The position numbers were made by a program, and so were the translations under genes. This document shows positions 1-8,634 of a DNA stretch of 64,000 nt, piece after piece. This DNA is from an uncultured Marinobacterium sp. Lineage in GTDB: Bacteria > Pseudomonadota > Gammaproteobacteria > Pseudomonadales > Balneatricaceae. Position 1 is the first letter of the stretch; each line of letters starts with the position of its first letter. The stretch lies in NCBI GenBank assembly GCA_947501565.1, contig CANMWJ010000015.1, forward strand, positions 1-64,000. The letters run 5' to 3'. The notes beneath the pieces were generated by a model. That model was not told the DNA's origin. It was given only the letters and a program-made list of their open reading frames with translations, and searched no databases.

Positions 1-3
1 GAG

Positions 4-888
4 ATGGAAAGTATTGCAGCTGTAAAGCAGCTGGTTCTGGATCACAAGTTGATCACCACCATACTGTTTGTGGTGCTGGTTTACTTTTGCAAAGTAAAAG
101 TGGCCGAGATCATTAAGCGCCGGGGTAGGGCTCAGGGTGAAGATAAGCGTTACTTAGCGAATATCGTAAAGAACCTGATCAACCTGAGTGTTGTTATCTG
201 TGTGTTTATGTTCTGGTCTGCTGAGCTGCAGCAGTTTGCGTTGTCTGTTGCTGCATTCGTCGTTGCTTTTGTCGTGGCGACCCGTGAGTTTATCCAGTGC
301 ATTATCGGTTTTATTTACATCGTATCGGCCAGGCCCTTTCAGGTCGGTGACTGGATTCAGGTGGGTAAATACGCCGGTGAAGTAACCGAAACTGATTGGG
401 CGAAGCTGACCCTGCTGGAGGTAGATATTGAATCTTACAGCCATACAGGGAAAACGTTGTTTGTGCCGAACAATGTGTTGCTGCTGAACACCATCAAGAA
501 CCTTAACTTTCTGAAACGTTACGCCACCCATAGCTTTACGATTACGCGAGAGCCGGGGGTGAATCTGTTCACCATTGAAGAGGAGTTGCTGGAGCGTGCG
601 GCTGCACACTGTGAAGACTTTTACGAGGTTGCCAATCGTTACAACGCGTTGATTGAGAAGCGTCTGGATGTGACGATTGCTGGCCCGGCACCGTCCCTGT
701 ATATCTCTACCACTCAGAGTGGCGATGATCAGGCGCTCTTTACGATATTTTGCCCGTCAGAGCAGGCGTGGGATATTCAGAAAAAGATCACCCGTGATTT
801 TATGGAACTCTGGCATCGGGAAAAACGGGCGTGGAGAATATCTGATACCGACTCCAAATCAGGGGTATCAAGCTCTGATGATACCTAG
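4..888 (+). CDS. MscS-family mechanosensitive ion channel
   Basis: Small-conductance mechanosensitive channel homologue of the inner membrane, 294 residues, which would release solutes under hypo-osmotic stress. Three hydrophobic segments are visible (about residues 15-32, 53-72 and 78-105), followed by the MscS beta domain (about 108-168) with its typical start RPFQVGDWIQV and the segment FVPNNVLLLNTIKN. A short C-terminal cytoplasmic domain follows and the last 15 residues are Ser/Asp-rich. The length matches short MscS paralogues. The start lies 3 bases from the window edge, so a longer N-terminus cannot be excluded. It converges on the LysR gene, with a perfect hairpin between the two. 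Confidence 0.85.
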   Translation: MESIAAVKQLVLDHKLITTILFVVLVYFCKVKVAEIIKRRGRAQGEDKRYLANIVKNLINLSVVICVFMFWSAELQQFALSVAAFVVAFVVATREFIQCIIGFIYIVSARPFQVGDWIQVGKYAGEVTETDWAKLTLLEVDIESYSHTGKTLFVPNNVLLLNTIKNLNFLKRYATHSFTITREPGVNLFTIEEELLERAAAHCEDFYEVANRYNALIEKRLDVTIAGPAPSLYISTTQSGDDQALFTIFCPSEQAWDIQKKITRDFMELWHREKRAWRISDTDSKSGVSSSDDT

Positions 889-902
889 GGCGGCATCGGA
901 AA

Positions 903-928
903 GGTTCATTCGGGATTCCGAATGAACC
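903..928. terminator. Perfect hairpin between convergent genes
   Basis: An 11-bp perfect stem with a 4-base loop (GATT) lies between the stop codons of the MscS gene and the LysR gene. It lacks a clear T-run on either strand, so bidirectional termination is inferred from its position only. Confidence 0.5.
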
Positions 929-949
929 TGGAACAGCGGTGCTAGGGCC

Positions 950-1822
950 TTATTGTTGGCATAACCAATCTTTAAACCGCATAAACGCATCCGACATGTC
1001 ACGCTGTTTAGACCAGATCAGGTGATAACCAAACGCCGATGGTTTGCCCTGATCGGAGGCTACCACGAGCTGTCCATTCTCTATCTCTTTCGCGATCATC
1101 GACCGATCAACCAGCAGAAAATGATCGCTTAGCGAGCATACCTCAATGGCTTGCGCCGCCGTTTGTACCTGCATAACGCATATGCGGCGGTCGGTGCGAA
1201 TATCGGCCTGTGCGAACCAGGCTTTCCAGCGATCGGAATGTGCCACCGCATCTACCAGTGGTTGCTGAAGCAGTTCTATCGGAGAGAGCGGGCCACCTAA
1301 CCGTTCCAGCAGGCTGGTGCGGCAAGCAACAACCGGTTTCTCGTCCACTATCTTGACGCTATGTACATCGCTCCATGACCCATCTCCCTGACGTACCGCG
1401 CAGTCCAGGTTGCTGCTATCGAGATTGACCAGATCCGTTGTTGCCTGAATCGATAGCTCAATATCGGGATGTACCGACTGAAACTGATCGAGCTTCGGCA
1501 TCAGCCAACGGGTTGCGAACAATGGTACTGAGCTGATTTGCACGGTGGGTGTGGGTGGCGTCAGTGCATGTTCTGATGCCTGGAAGAGTTCGTGAAGGGG
1601 CCGGTTAATGGATTGGAAAAGCTGGTGGCCTTCGCTCGTCAGGCGTACCTGTTTGTCCAGTCGCTCAAAGAGTTTGTAATCCAGCTGTTGTTCCAGCTTA
1701 CGGATCTGATGGCTTACCGCAGACGGCGTGATATGCAGCTGTTCTGCGGCCAGCTGAAAGCTCTCTACGCGTGCGGCGCAGGCGAACGTGTTCAACATGT
1801 TGAGGGGGATTTTGAAATACAT
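950..1822 (-). CDS. LysR-family transcriptional regulator (GcvA-like)
   Basis: DNA-binding regulator of 290 residues. The N-terminal winged HTH (about residues 8-66) contains SFQLAAEQLHITPSAVSHQIRKLE, and the C-terminal periplasmic-binding-like effector domain (about 95-290) starts with LFATRWLMPKLDQF, a pattern typical of the GcvA/AmpR branch. An internal Met at residue 9 is an alternative start. It is transcribed away from a small ORF at 1929 across about 105 bp, but the effector and targets cannot be told from sequence. Confidence 0.88.
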   Translation of the reverse strand: MYFKIPLNMLNTFACAARVESFQLAAEQLHITPSAVSHQIRKLEQQLDYKLFERLDKQVRLTSEGHQLFQSINRPLHELFQASEHALTPPTPTVQISSVPLFATRWLMPKLDQFQSVHPDIELSIQATTDLVNLDSSNLDCAVRQGDGSWSDVHSVKIVDEKPVVACRTSLLERLGGPLSPIELLQQPLVDAVAHSDRWKAWFAQADIRTDRRICVMQVQTAAQAIEVCSLSDHFLLVDRSMIAKEIENGQLVVASDQGKPSAFGYHLIWSKQRDMSDAFMRFKDWLCQQ

Positions 1823-1928
1823 CGGATGAGTTTAGCTCATCTGTAGCGCGAGAATATACCTTTTGTGGCAAACCTGAGATCTCTCTAATCTGCACAGCAA
1901 CAATAAGTGAACTCAGAGGCGTATTGTC

Positions 1929-2138
1929 ATGGATTACACAGATAATGAGGATATTAGGTTCAAGGCGACCGAAACCGGCCATATCGACACCCGTTTCTAT
2001 CTGGATAAAGCGCAGGTCGAGAGAGCACGGGCAGCAACGCTGGTCATGATTTATGCAAGAGATAAATTCATGGGTGTCGTTCGGTGTGCTGTGCGTGTTC
2101 TAAGGTTTAAACCATGCGGGCCCCCCGTACGTGGATGA
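1929..2138 (+). CDS. Small hypothetical protein
   Basis: A 69-residue ORF divergent from the LysR gene, preceded by an AGAGGCG ribosome-binding site about 8 bases upstream. The first 50 residues are charged and helix-prone (YLDKAQVERARAATLVMIYARDKF); the last 20 are basic and may be read-through into non-coding DNA. I do not recognise the family. The divergent placement suggests it could be a target of the LysR regulator. Confidence 0.4.
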   Translation: MDYTDNEDIRFKATETGHIDTRFYLDKAQVERARAATLVMIYARDKFMGVVRCAVRVLRFKPCGPPVRG

Positions 2139-2233
2139 GCGGGGAGGCTATATCTCTTTTCCAGCTGTAATTGCAGATTCTTATTGTTGGGCATTGCGTT
2201 GCAATGGCAAGCCTACCGTAATCGACCACCATC

Positions 2234-2302
2234 GTAGGTCAGCCATCGCGCAGCGATGCCTGACAGGGCAGGTTGGCGACGAGCGAAACGACTCCCAGCA
2301 TC
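2234..2302. repeat. Pair of REP-like elements
   Basis: Two imperfect palindromic units occur in tandem. The first (2234-2264) is the GTAGGT..CCATCGCGCAGCGATGC type and the second (2269-2300) is the GGTTGGCGACGAGCGAA type. Both recur many times in this window (12.3, 12.5, 17.3-17.5, 46.8, 47.6, 47.9, 51.5 and 59.3-60.0 kb), always between genes. The interval 2139-2445 otherwise holds only the terminator below. Confidence 0.8.
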
Positions 2303-2350
2303 AGCGAGCTAGGATAAGCTTCTGTATCGCGGGGTTTGGGCGACAAACAC

Positions 2351-2375
2351 AAAAAAAGCCCCTGCAAGCAGGGGC
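2351..2375 (-). terminator. Rho-independent terminator of TRAP operon 1
   Basis: On the minus strand a GCCCCTGC/GCAGGGGC stem is followed by seven T residues, about 70 bp after the dctM stop. TRAP operon 2 has a matching terminator at 55769-55793. Confidence 0.85.
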
Positions 2376-2445
2376 CGAAGAGGTCGCGAAAAGTGCATAG
2401 AATCGCGAGAACGTTAGGAGAGGTATTGCATAAGGTATTGCGAGA

Positions 2446-3747
2446 TTAATATCCCATCAGCAGTTTCGGCAGGAACAGCGACAGTTCTGGCACGAAGGTG
2501 ACCAGGAATACCATCGGCAGGTGGCCGAAGCAGAGGAATTTCAACGTTGGTTTGATGTAGCGATCCAAGGACAACTTACCAACCCCGCCTGCCATATAGA
2601 GCATTGGTGCACAGGGCGGTGATACGTTACCCAGACCCAGATTCACACCCACAACCGCTGCGAAGTGAATCGGATCGATCCCCAGCTCGTTTATGATCGG
2701 CAGGAAGATGATCGCCGCCAGTACACTGCCGGAGATGTCGTCGACGATCATGCCGATCAGCAATAACAGCAGGTTGATCAACAGTAACAGGACGTACTTG
2801 TTCTCAGAGACTGTCAGCAGCGCCTGGGCCAGGTCACGTGGCACCTGCTCCAGAATCATGGCGCGGCTCATGATGAACAGGAAGAACAGTACCGCCATGA
2901 TCGAACCGGTCATGGTCACCGCACGCACGGTTACCGAACCCAGGCTCTTCAGTGACATGCCTTTGTAGATAAACAGGCCCACCGGAATCGCATAGATCAC
3001 GGCAATCGCGGCTGCCTCGGTTGGTGTGGCGATACCGCTGTAGATGGCACCCAGAATGATCAGGGGCATCAGCAGGGCGAACGCAGCGTGGTAACCGGTT
3101 TGAGCTACGCCTTTGGCGGCGTCCTTAAACGGCAGTGGAGCTTCCACCTTGATATTGTCGTCGTTGCGCAGGAACCAGATGTTCAGTGCGCAGTAGATCA
3201 GTGTCAGCAGGATGCCGGGAATGATCGTGGACAGGAACGCTGCACCCACCGACAAACCACCGGTGATGGAGAAGACAATCATCGGGATACTTGGCGGAAT
3301 CAGCAGTGCGAGTACCGAGGAGCAGGCTACCAATGCAGTGGCGTGACCTTCGGGATAACCTTCACGCACCATACGCGGAATCATGATCTGGCCCACCGCA
3401 GCGATCGCTGCAGAGGAGGAGCCGGAGATCGCACCGAACAGGGCGCAGGTTAGCACGGTGACTGCACCCAAGCCGCCTTTGATACGGCCGACGATAGAGT
3501 TTACGAAGTTCAGCAATCGCTCCGATATTCCGCCTTCCGCCATTAAAAGCCCGGCGAAGATAAACAGGGGCAGGGCGAGCAAGGCAAAGCCACTGGCGGT
3601 TTTGAAACCATGCGGAATCAGGAACGAGATGTTGTTGCCGGTGAGGAATGCGAACAGCACCGCACCGATACCGAAGGCAAACGCCACCGGGATTTCGATC
3701 AGAATCAGGACGATGACAATGAGCATCGAGATCAGAAATAACGTCAT
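2446..3747 (-). CDS. dctM: TRAP transporter large permease (DctM), copy 1
   Basis: The 433-residue, about 12-helix membrane subunit of a tripartite ATP-independent periplasmic transporter, which drives sodium-coupled uptake of an organic acid delivered by the DctP binding protein. Family signatures include ALPLFIFAGLLMAEGG, the conserved stretch around GAISGSSSAAIAAVGQIMIP and the late NLGLGNVSPPCAP. The gene is last in a dctP-dctQ-dctM operon and starts 3 bases after the dctQ stop. Its protein differs at only about six positions from the copy at 55854-57155, whereas the two binding proteins differ far more. The substrate is unknown. Confidence 0.93.
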   Translation of the reverse strand: MTLFLISMLIVIVLILIEIPVAFAFGIGAVLFAFLTGNNISFLIPHGFKTASGFALLALPLFIFAGLLMAEGGISERLLNFVNSIVGRIKGGLGAVTVLTCALFGAISGSSSAAIAAVGQIMIPRMVREGYPEGHATALVACSSVLALLIPPSIPMIVFSITGGLSVGAAFLSTIIPGILLTLIYCALNIWFLRNDDNIKVEAPLPFKDAAKGVAQTGYHAAFALLMPLIILGAIYSGIATPTEAAAIAVIYAIPVGLFIYKGMSLKSLGSVTVRAVTMTGSIMAVLFFLFIMSRAMILEQVPRDLAQALLTVSENKYVLLLLINLLLLLIGMIVDDISGSVLAAIIFLPIINELGIDPIHFAAVVGVNLGLGNVSPPCAPMLYMAGGVGKLSLDRYIKPTLKFLCFGHLPMVFLVTFVPELSLFLPKLLMGY

Positions 3748-3750
3748 CGC

Positions 3751-4431
3751 TTAGACCTCCTGCGTTTCTTGTTTGCGCGCGCGACGGCTGCGACGGGTAC
3801 GGCGCAGGTCACGGAATTCATTGATAGTTTCCAGCAGGAAGTAACCCACCATCATCGCAAAACCGACGATCATGCTGGCGCTCCAGAGACCACGCGGCCA
3901 GCGCAGGTTGACGGATACGCGACCGCGATCCAGCTCTTTCAACGCGTATTTGCAGGCGAAGTAGCCGAAGATAATTGCGGCGATCATGCAGGTAATGGAG
4001 CCGATAAAGCGGATAATGTTGACCTTGTACGGATCTTTGACCACCAGGCTGACAATGCCACCGTGGATATGTTCACGTTCGCGGGTGGCGTAACCCATGC
4101 CGAGGAAGTAGATCCAGACGGCGAGCAGAATGGAGGCCTCTTCAATGCCGGTGAACGGCGATTCCAGCACGTAACGCATGATCACCTGAGAGAACATCAG
4201 GAATGCCAGGCCGAGGCCTGCGCAAAGCATCATGGCACGGAACAGCCAGTTCAGCAGACGCTCAAAGCGTATCAGGTAGCTGTCTACCTTGTTGTTGGGC
4301 TGATCGGGAACGGCGTGCAGGTGCGGTGGAATCGGGTGTTTGCTCAGATCCGGATCGTAGTCGTAGATCTTCGCGTTACCCACGGATGGCGAAGAGGATT
4401 TTTGAGGTTCAGAGAGTTTTTCGTGTTGCAT
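3751..4431 (-). CDS. dctQ: TRAP transporter small permease (DctQ), copy 1
   Basis: Small membrane subunit with four predicted helices (about 226 residues) that pairs with DctM. The start is placed at the MQHEKLSEP codon because the paralogue at 57159-57830 begins with the same residues and an AGGA ribosome site lies just upstream; reading could open 57 bases earlier. The cytoplasmic N-terminus of about 60 residues is longer than in typical DctQ. The motif FTGIEEASILLAVWIYFLGMGYATREREHIHGG is characteristic. A stem-loop separates it from dctP. Confidence 0.9.
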   Translation of the reverse strand: MQHEKLSEPQKSSSPSVGNAKIYDYDPDLSKHPIPPHLHAVPDQPNNKVDSYLIRFERLLNWLFRAMMLCAGLGLAFLMFSQVIMRYVLESPFTGIEEASILLAVWIYFLGMGYATREREHIHGGIVSLVVKDPYKVNIIRFIGSITCMIAAIIFGYFACKYALKELDRGRVSVNLRWPRGLWSASMIVGFAMMVGYFLLETINEFRDLRRTRRSRRARKQETQEV

Positions 4432-4467
4432 GGTACTGATCCTGAAAAGAGTGGCCGGGCGGCAGCG

Positions 4468-4523
4468 CCCTCCGATACCGTTTTGCACCTGCCATTGGGG
4501 GTAGACAGGTACAAAAAGGAGGG
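4468..4523 (-). promoter_or_regulatory. Intercistronic stem-loop between dctP and dctQ (copy 1)
   Basis: CCCTCC..GGAGGG encloses TTTTGCACCTG / CAGGTACAAAA (one mismatch). It sits between the dctP stop and the dctQ start, with no T-run. The second TRAP operon has a different but equally placed hairpin (57861-57919). The likely role is 3'-end protection of the dctP message, giving more binding protein than permease. Confidence 0.55.
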
Positions 4524-4552
4524 CGATACCGAAACGGTGAAAGCGCTATGGA

Positions 4553-5572
4553 TCAGTTGATGCCGGCGATTTCGCGCATCATGGTCATGATTTCAGGACC
4601 TACGATGCCTTCCATGAACGGCCATTCGTTGGCGTACAGGATCTCTTTTGCTTTAGCCAGCTGCTCAGGGTTCAGCTCAACAACGTTGATGCCTGCGCCG
4701 CGTACTTTCTTCAGGAAACCTTCGTCGATCGCCTGTGCTTCATCCCATACTTTGTTCAGGGTTGCATCAGCTGCGGCCATCAGTTTCTGGCGCTCGTCTG
4801 CTGGCAGATCTTCCAGCCAGGACTTGTTCACTACCCAGAATGCATGTTCGAAGTAGTCGCGGGTCAGGATGTAAGAACCCAGTACGTCGCGCATCTGCCA
4901 GATCTCAACGGATGGACCGAAGGAGCGGCCATCAACGGTTCCCAGCTGCAGTGCGGTGTACAGCTCGGAGAATGGCATAGGAACAGCGGAGAAGCCCCAG
5001 TTCTTGAAGCGCTCGATACCGATCTGTACCGGTGGTACGCGCATCTTGATACCGGTGGTATCAGCTGGGAAGTTGGTCGGAATGCGGTCGACGCCTTTAC
5101 GGATCGCTACGGAACCGAAACCGGTCGGGATGGTACCCAGTACAACCAGATCCAGGTCTCCCATGATCTCGTTGTAAACGTCGGTCATCTTGCCGTTAGG
5201 GCCGTACACTTTGCGCGCATCGTCCCAGTTATCGACTACGTAACCCAGCCAGGACAGATCCAGGCGTGGGTCGAACTCAGATGCACCGAAGGTCATGGAC
5301 ATCGGTACCACACCTTCCATGCTCTGCTCGAAGATAGACGCCCAGTCGCCCAGGTCGCCGCCCGGGTGGTAGTCCACTTCCATGCTGGAGCCTTTCGCCT
5401 TCAGCTGAGACATGAAGGTGTCGGATGTCAGGTGAAAGATGTGATCGGTTGGGTAAGCGTGAGCGAGCATAAACTCGTCACCTGCGTTTGCGGTTTCAAT
5501 AGTCGGAAGCGTCAGCGCTGCGGTGATAGCACAAGCAGACAGGACAGATTTGAAGGTGGTTTTAATCGTCAT
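4553..5572 (-). CDS. dctP: TRAP transporter substrate-binding protein (DctP), copy 1
   Basis: Periplasmic solute receptor of 339 residues with a cleavable signal peptide (about residues 1-30, ending near ETANA). The DctP fold is shown by LAHAYPTDHIFH near the mature N-terminus, the substrate-loop region GIKMRVPPVQIGIERFKNWG and the signature SELYTALQLGTVDG. The conserved Arg of this motif (KMRV) usually binds a carboxylate, so an organic acid substrate is expected. It is the first gene of the operon. The 23-nt leader just before the start codon is shared with copy 2. Confidence 0.92.
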   Translation of the reverse strand: MTIKTTFKSVLSACAITAALTLPTIETANAGDEFMLAHAYPTDHIFHLTSDTFMSQLKAKGSSMEVDYHPGGDLGDWASIFEQSMEGVVPMSMTFGASEFDPRLDLSWLGYVVDNWDDARKVYGPNGKMTDVYNEIMGDLDLVVLGTIPTGFGSVAIRKGVDRIPTNFPADTTGIKMRVPPVQIGIERFKNWGFSAVPMPFSELYTALQLGTVDGRSFGPSVEIWQMRDVLGSYILTRDYFEHAFWVVNKSWLEDLPADERQKLMAAADATLNKVWDEAQAIDEGFLKKVRGAGINVVELNPEQLAKAKEILYANEWPFMEGIVGPEIMTMMREIAGIN

Positions 5573-5705
5573 AGTGACCTCTAATATTTTTTGTTGTGGT
5601 CAATCTTGTTCACCTCCCATGCGAATCAGCGAGAGAGCTGAGTGAAGGTGTGATAACGATTCTGTAGGAGCTCTTTGTTTCGTTAAATTTGAAATAATTT
5701 TCGCC

Positions 5706-5727
5706 AAGTTAAGCGAATAGTTAACTT
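5706..5727. promoter_or_regulatory. Candidate operator upstream of dctP copy 1
   Basis: Perfect inverted repeat AAGTTAA-N8-TTAACTT in the 296-bp divergent region between dctP (minus) and the amidotransferase gene (plus). No cognate regulator is adjacent. The rest of 5573-5868 shows no further structure that I can support. Confidence 0.4.
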
Positions 5728-5868
5728 AAAATGAGCGTTTGTTAAGTATTTGAATTGGTGAAGGAAAGGGATGATCCAGTATGATGAAATCTGAAGCAGG
5801 CGCTTAAGTCGCTGCAATAATTTCATCTGCAAGCCCACCAATCAGAACCTCATAAGAGAGCACAGATC

Positions 5869-6585
5869 ATGAAAACCGTTGGCATCCTCGCAGCCGGAAC
5901 ACCCCCGGAAACACTGGAGCAGCAGTATGGTTCATACGCGGAGATGACGATGCGGCTGTTCGAAGAGGTTGAGCGTTCTTTCGCTTACAAAACCTACGAT
6001 GTGCGCGAGGATCACTTTCCCGACAGCGCAGCTGACTGCGATGGTTGGCTGATTACAGGGTCGAAGTTTAATGTGGACGATGATCTGGCCTGGATCGATC
6101 GGTTGAGACAGTTGATCGTAGAGATCGACGAACGAGGTAGTCCGCTGATCGGCATCTGCTTCGGTCACCAGCTGATCGCCGATGTGCTGGGTGGGCAGGT
6201 GGAGTCTTTTGCGGGCGGCTGGGGTGTGGGCGCCCACCAGTATGAGGTGATGGCGGATCATCCGTTGAACGGTCAGCTGCCAGATGAACTGTCGGTGCAC
6301 GCAATGCATCGCTATCAGGTTACCGAGAAACCAAAACGTGCCGAACTAATGATGCAGTCGGACTTCTGCCGCTACGCCGGGCTCACCTACGGCAACCGTA
6401 TCCTTACCCTGCAACCGCATCCGGAGTTTAAAAAGCCGTTTGAGGAGGCGCTGATCCGCTCCCGTCGGGGGGATGCAATTCCGACCTCTTGCGCCGATAG
6501 GGCCCTGGATTCGCTGCAGGCCGAAGGTGTCGCGACTCATTCACAGATGATCGCCCGGATTATGGCGGATCTGCTGGACACCTGA
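5869..6585 (+). CDS. Class I glutamine amidotransferase
   Basis: Cytoplasmic GATase1 domain protein, 238 residues. It has the nucleophile elbow GICFGHQ (Cys97) and the catalytic pair in QPHPE (His184, Glu186), so the triad is intact. It resembles stand-alone GMP-synthase-like amidotransferases, a group that includes gamma-glutamyl-amine hydrolases. Given the amine oxidase, aminotransferase and agmatine deiminase genes downstream, gamma-glutamyl-amine hydrolysis is a reasonable but unproven guess. It is divergent from TRAP operon 1. Confidence 0.8.
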   Translation: MKTVGILAAGTPPETLEQQYGSYAEMTMRLFEEVERSFAYKTYDVREDHFPDSAADCDGWLITGSKFNVDDDLAWIDRLRQLIVEIDERGSPLIGICFGHQLIADVLGGQVESFAGGWGVGAHQYEVMADHPLNGQLPDELSVHAMHRYQVTEKPKRAELMMQSDFCRYAGLTYGNRILTLQPHPEFKKPFEEALIRSRRGDAIPTSCADRALDSLQAEGVATHSQMIARIMADLLDT

Positions 6586-6616
6586 TCTGCGGGGCTGAGT
6601 GATTGTTGTGAGGTGT

Positions 6617-6961
6617 TCAGCCCCAGCCTTTTTCTTCGCAATAGTGTTTAAAGGCGTTGCGCAGCGCCGATGCCACGTTGTTGGCTTTGTGGCCCTTGCT
6701 GTAAAGGTTGGCGAGATAGCCCATCTCCCGACCCTCCAGCGCATCCGGCAGGCTGTGGAAGTGGGCCAGGCCGATAATATGACCGTCGGCGTTGCGCGCG
6801 ATCAGCCCCTGCATCGGATGTTGAGGATCGATTAGCCAGTTCCACACCGTCACGATCTTATGCATCTCTTTACCGCAACGGTTACTCAGGCAATATTCGG
6901 CAAACAGGCTGGACCAGGGCTGGAAATCAGCAGCTTTCAGCGGTTGAATCTCACACTTCAT
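6617..6961 (-). pseudogene. Truncated GNAT acetyltransferase
   Basis: The 114-residue product aligns with the first three quarters of GNAT N-acetyltransferases (DPQHPMQGLIAR, then GLAHFH, then MGYLANLYSKGHKANNVASALRNA). It stops right after EEKGW, before the usual final strand and the Asn/Tyr acetyl-CoA region (YWLT..N..AR.LY). No continuation is seen in other frames downstream. The start is set at MKCEIQPL. A dyad of the LuxR-type regulon (7017-7036) lies about 55 bp upstream, so the promoter seems to survive while the gene is broken. Confidence 0.65.
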
Positions 6962-7016
6962 AACGTAATCCGATGACCTAGTTTCAGTCACCTTAAAGCA
7001 GGTAGTCCGGGCTGAG

Positions 7017-7036
7017 TATCCACCGAGTGGGGGATA
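7017..7036. promoter_or_regulatory. Lux-box-like dyad, site 1
   Basis: TATCCACC-GAGT-GGGGGATA: an 8-4-8 inverted repeat with 7 of 8 positions paired. It belongs to the six-member family described at 8635, 9629, 17222, 19133 and 20682. It lies upstream of the truncated acetyltransferase gene. Confidence 0.55.
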
Positions 7037-7126
7037 TACCAAGTGTTGATAGCGGGTGTGATGACAAGGCGTGACAGAAAGTGAATGAGCTGAGATAAGT
7101 GGGTAATAGGAAGAGAGCAGTGGGGC

Positions 7127-7152
7127 GCCTCCGGCAGGGACCTGCCGGAGGC
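7127..7152 (-). terminator. Strong hairpin after the aminotransferase gene
   Basis: Perfect 12-bp stem GCCTCCGGCAGG / CCTGCCGGAGGC with a 2-base centre, 37 bp beyond the aminotransferase stop. There is no T-run on the minus strand, so it may act as a transcript 3'-end stabiliser or a Rho-assisted stop. Confidence 0.55.
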
Positions 7153-7188
7153 TGAGCGTCTTTTGTTAACAGCGGAACGTGCGTGAGC

Positions 7189-8535
7189 TTACACGTCGAT
7201 CTCAGTGAAACCCTGTTTCAGTGCCGCTACGATCTTGTTCACTTCCTCTTCACCGATGGTCAGTGGTGGGGAGAGGATGATCTTGGTGCCAACCGGGCGC
7301 ACGATTACACCTTCGCGCAGCGCGACAGCCGCCACACGGTTAGCGAAACCACTCATCGGATCGATCGGCTCGCGGGTGGTCTTATCGGTGACCAGATCGA
7401 TCGCCACCATCAGGCCTTTACCGCGCAGCTCACCCACGGATGGGAAGTCATGCAGGGCGTCGATCAGTTTCGCCAGCAGGTCTGCACCCTGTTTACCGGC
7501 GTTCTCTGGCAGGTTCTCCTCCTGAACGATTTTCAGGGACGCCAGCGCCGCAGCACAGGCTACCGGGTGACCGGAGTAGGTGTAGCCGTGCATCACCGCA
7601 CCGCTGAAGTTGTCGCAGGATTCAATCCCTTTCGCCACACGTTCGTTCACCACAGTCGCACCCAGTGGGATGTAACCGGAGTTGATACCTTTCGCGAAGC
7701 ACTGGATATCCGCCGCAACGCCCCAGCCACGTACACCGAACATGCTACCGGAACGGCCGAAGCCAGTTACCACTTCGTCAGCGATCAGCAGTACGCCGTA
7801 CTTGTCGCAGACTTCACGGATCAGCGGCCAGTAGTTGGCTGGCGGCACGATTACACCGCCCGCACCCTGTACCGGCTCAGCGATGAACGCCGCTACCGTT
7901 TCTGGGCCCTGGAACAGGATCTCAGCTTCCAGCTGTTTAGCACACAGCTGACCCAGCTCTTCAGGGTCTTCACAGTTCCATGGGTTGCGGTAGAGCCATG
8001 GCGTGTCGATGTGGATGCAGCCTGGCAGCATCGGCTCGTAGTTGGTACGGAATACGGTGTTGCCGTTTACGGATGCGCCACCGAAGTGTACGCCGTGGTA
8101 ACCCTGCTTCAGGGAGATGAACTTGTAACGTTGGGACTGACCCACCGCTTTCCAGTACTGGCGCGCCACTTTCAGCGCAGTCTCAACAGCGTCGGAGCCG
8201 CCGGAGCTGTACATCACTTTTGCCATGCCTTCCGGCTTGGTCATCTCGATGATCAGGTCGGAGAGTTCGCGAACACGTGGGTGTGCGATGCCGTCGAAGA
8301 TTTGGAAGTATTCCAGCTCATCCAGCTGATCGGTGATCGCTTTTTTTACCTCTGCGCGGTTGTGGCCCACGTTGACGTTCCATAGACCACCCACGCCGTC
8401 GACCAGCCAGTCGCCTTCGCGGTTCTGCACGTAGTTGCCGTCACCCTTTACGATTTCAATGCCGTTGCGAGAACGTGGATCACCCGGATGTACCATCGGG
8501 TTCCAGAATGTTTGATTTGCGGTGTTATCAGTCAT
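7189..8535 (-). CDS. Class III (omega) aminotransferase, pyruvate-type
   Basis: PLP enzyme of 448 residues transferring the terminal amino group of an amine or omega-amino acid, probably to pyruvate. It contains SSGGSDAVETALK (phosphate-binding region), IADEVVTGFGRSG with Asp253 for the pyridine nitrogen, and the Schiff-base lysine Lys282 in CFAKGINSGYIPLGA. The family includes putrescine-, beta-alanine- and taurine-pyruvate aminotransferases; sequence alone does not choose between them. A lux-box-like dyad lies about 100 bp upstream and a LuxR gene follows upstream in the same direction, so it is a likely member of the amine regulon. Confidence 0.9.
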   Translation of the reverse strand: MTDNTANQTFWNPMVHPGDPRSRNGIEIVKGDGNYVQNREGDWLVDGVGGLWNVNVGHNRAEVKKAITDQLDELEYFQIFDGIAHPRVRELSDLIIEMTKPEGMAKVMYSSGGSDAVETALKVARQYWKAVGQSQRYKFISLKQGYHGVHFGGASVNGNTVFRTNYEPMLPGCIHIDTPWLYRNPWNCEDPEELGQLCAKQLEAEILFQGPETVAAFIAEPVQGAGGVIVPPANYWPLIREVCDKYGVLLIADEVVTGFGRSGSMFGVRGWGVAADIQCFAKGINSGYIPLGATVVNERVAKGIESCDNFSGAVMHGYTYSGHPVACAAALASLKIVQEENLPENAGKQGADLLAKLIDALHDFPSVGELRGKGLMVAIDLVTDKTTREPIDPMSGFANRVAAVALREGVIVRPVGTKIILSPPLTIGEEEVNKIVAALKQGFTEIDV

Positions 8536-8634
8536 CTATAACTCCTGAACGTTATTGTTATAGGAATTGCGGCAGCGACATCACACAGCTGCCGGGCATC
8601 TGATAACTAGTATCCGGCTGGGCGGAAAAGCGGG

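Noticed and set aside
4431-4488. Longer N-terminus for DctQ copy 1
   Set aside because: The paralogue starts at MQHEK and the ribosome site is next to that codon, so the extra 19 residues are unlikely to be translated.
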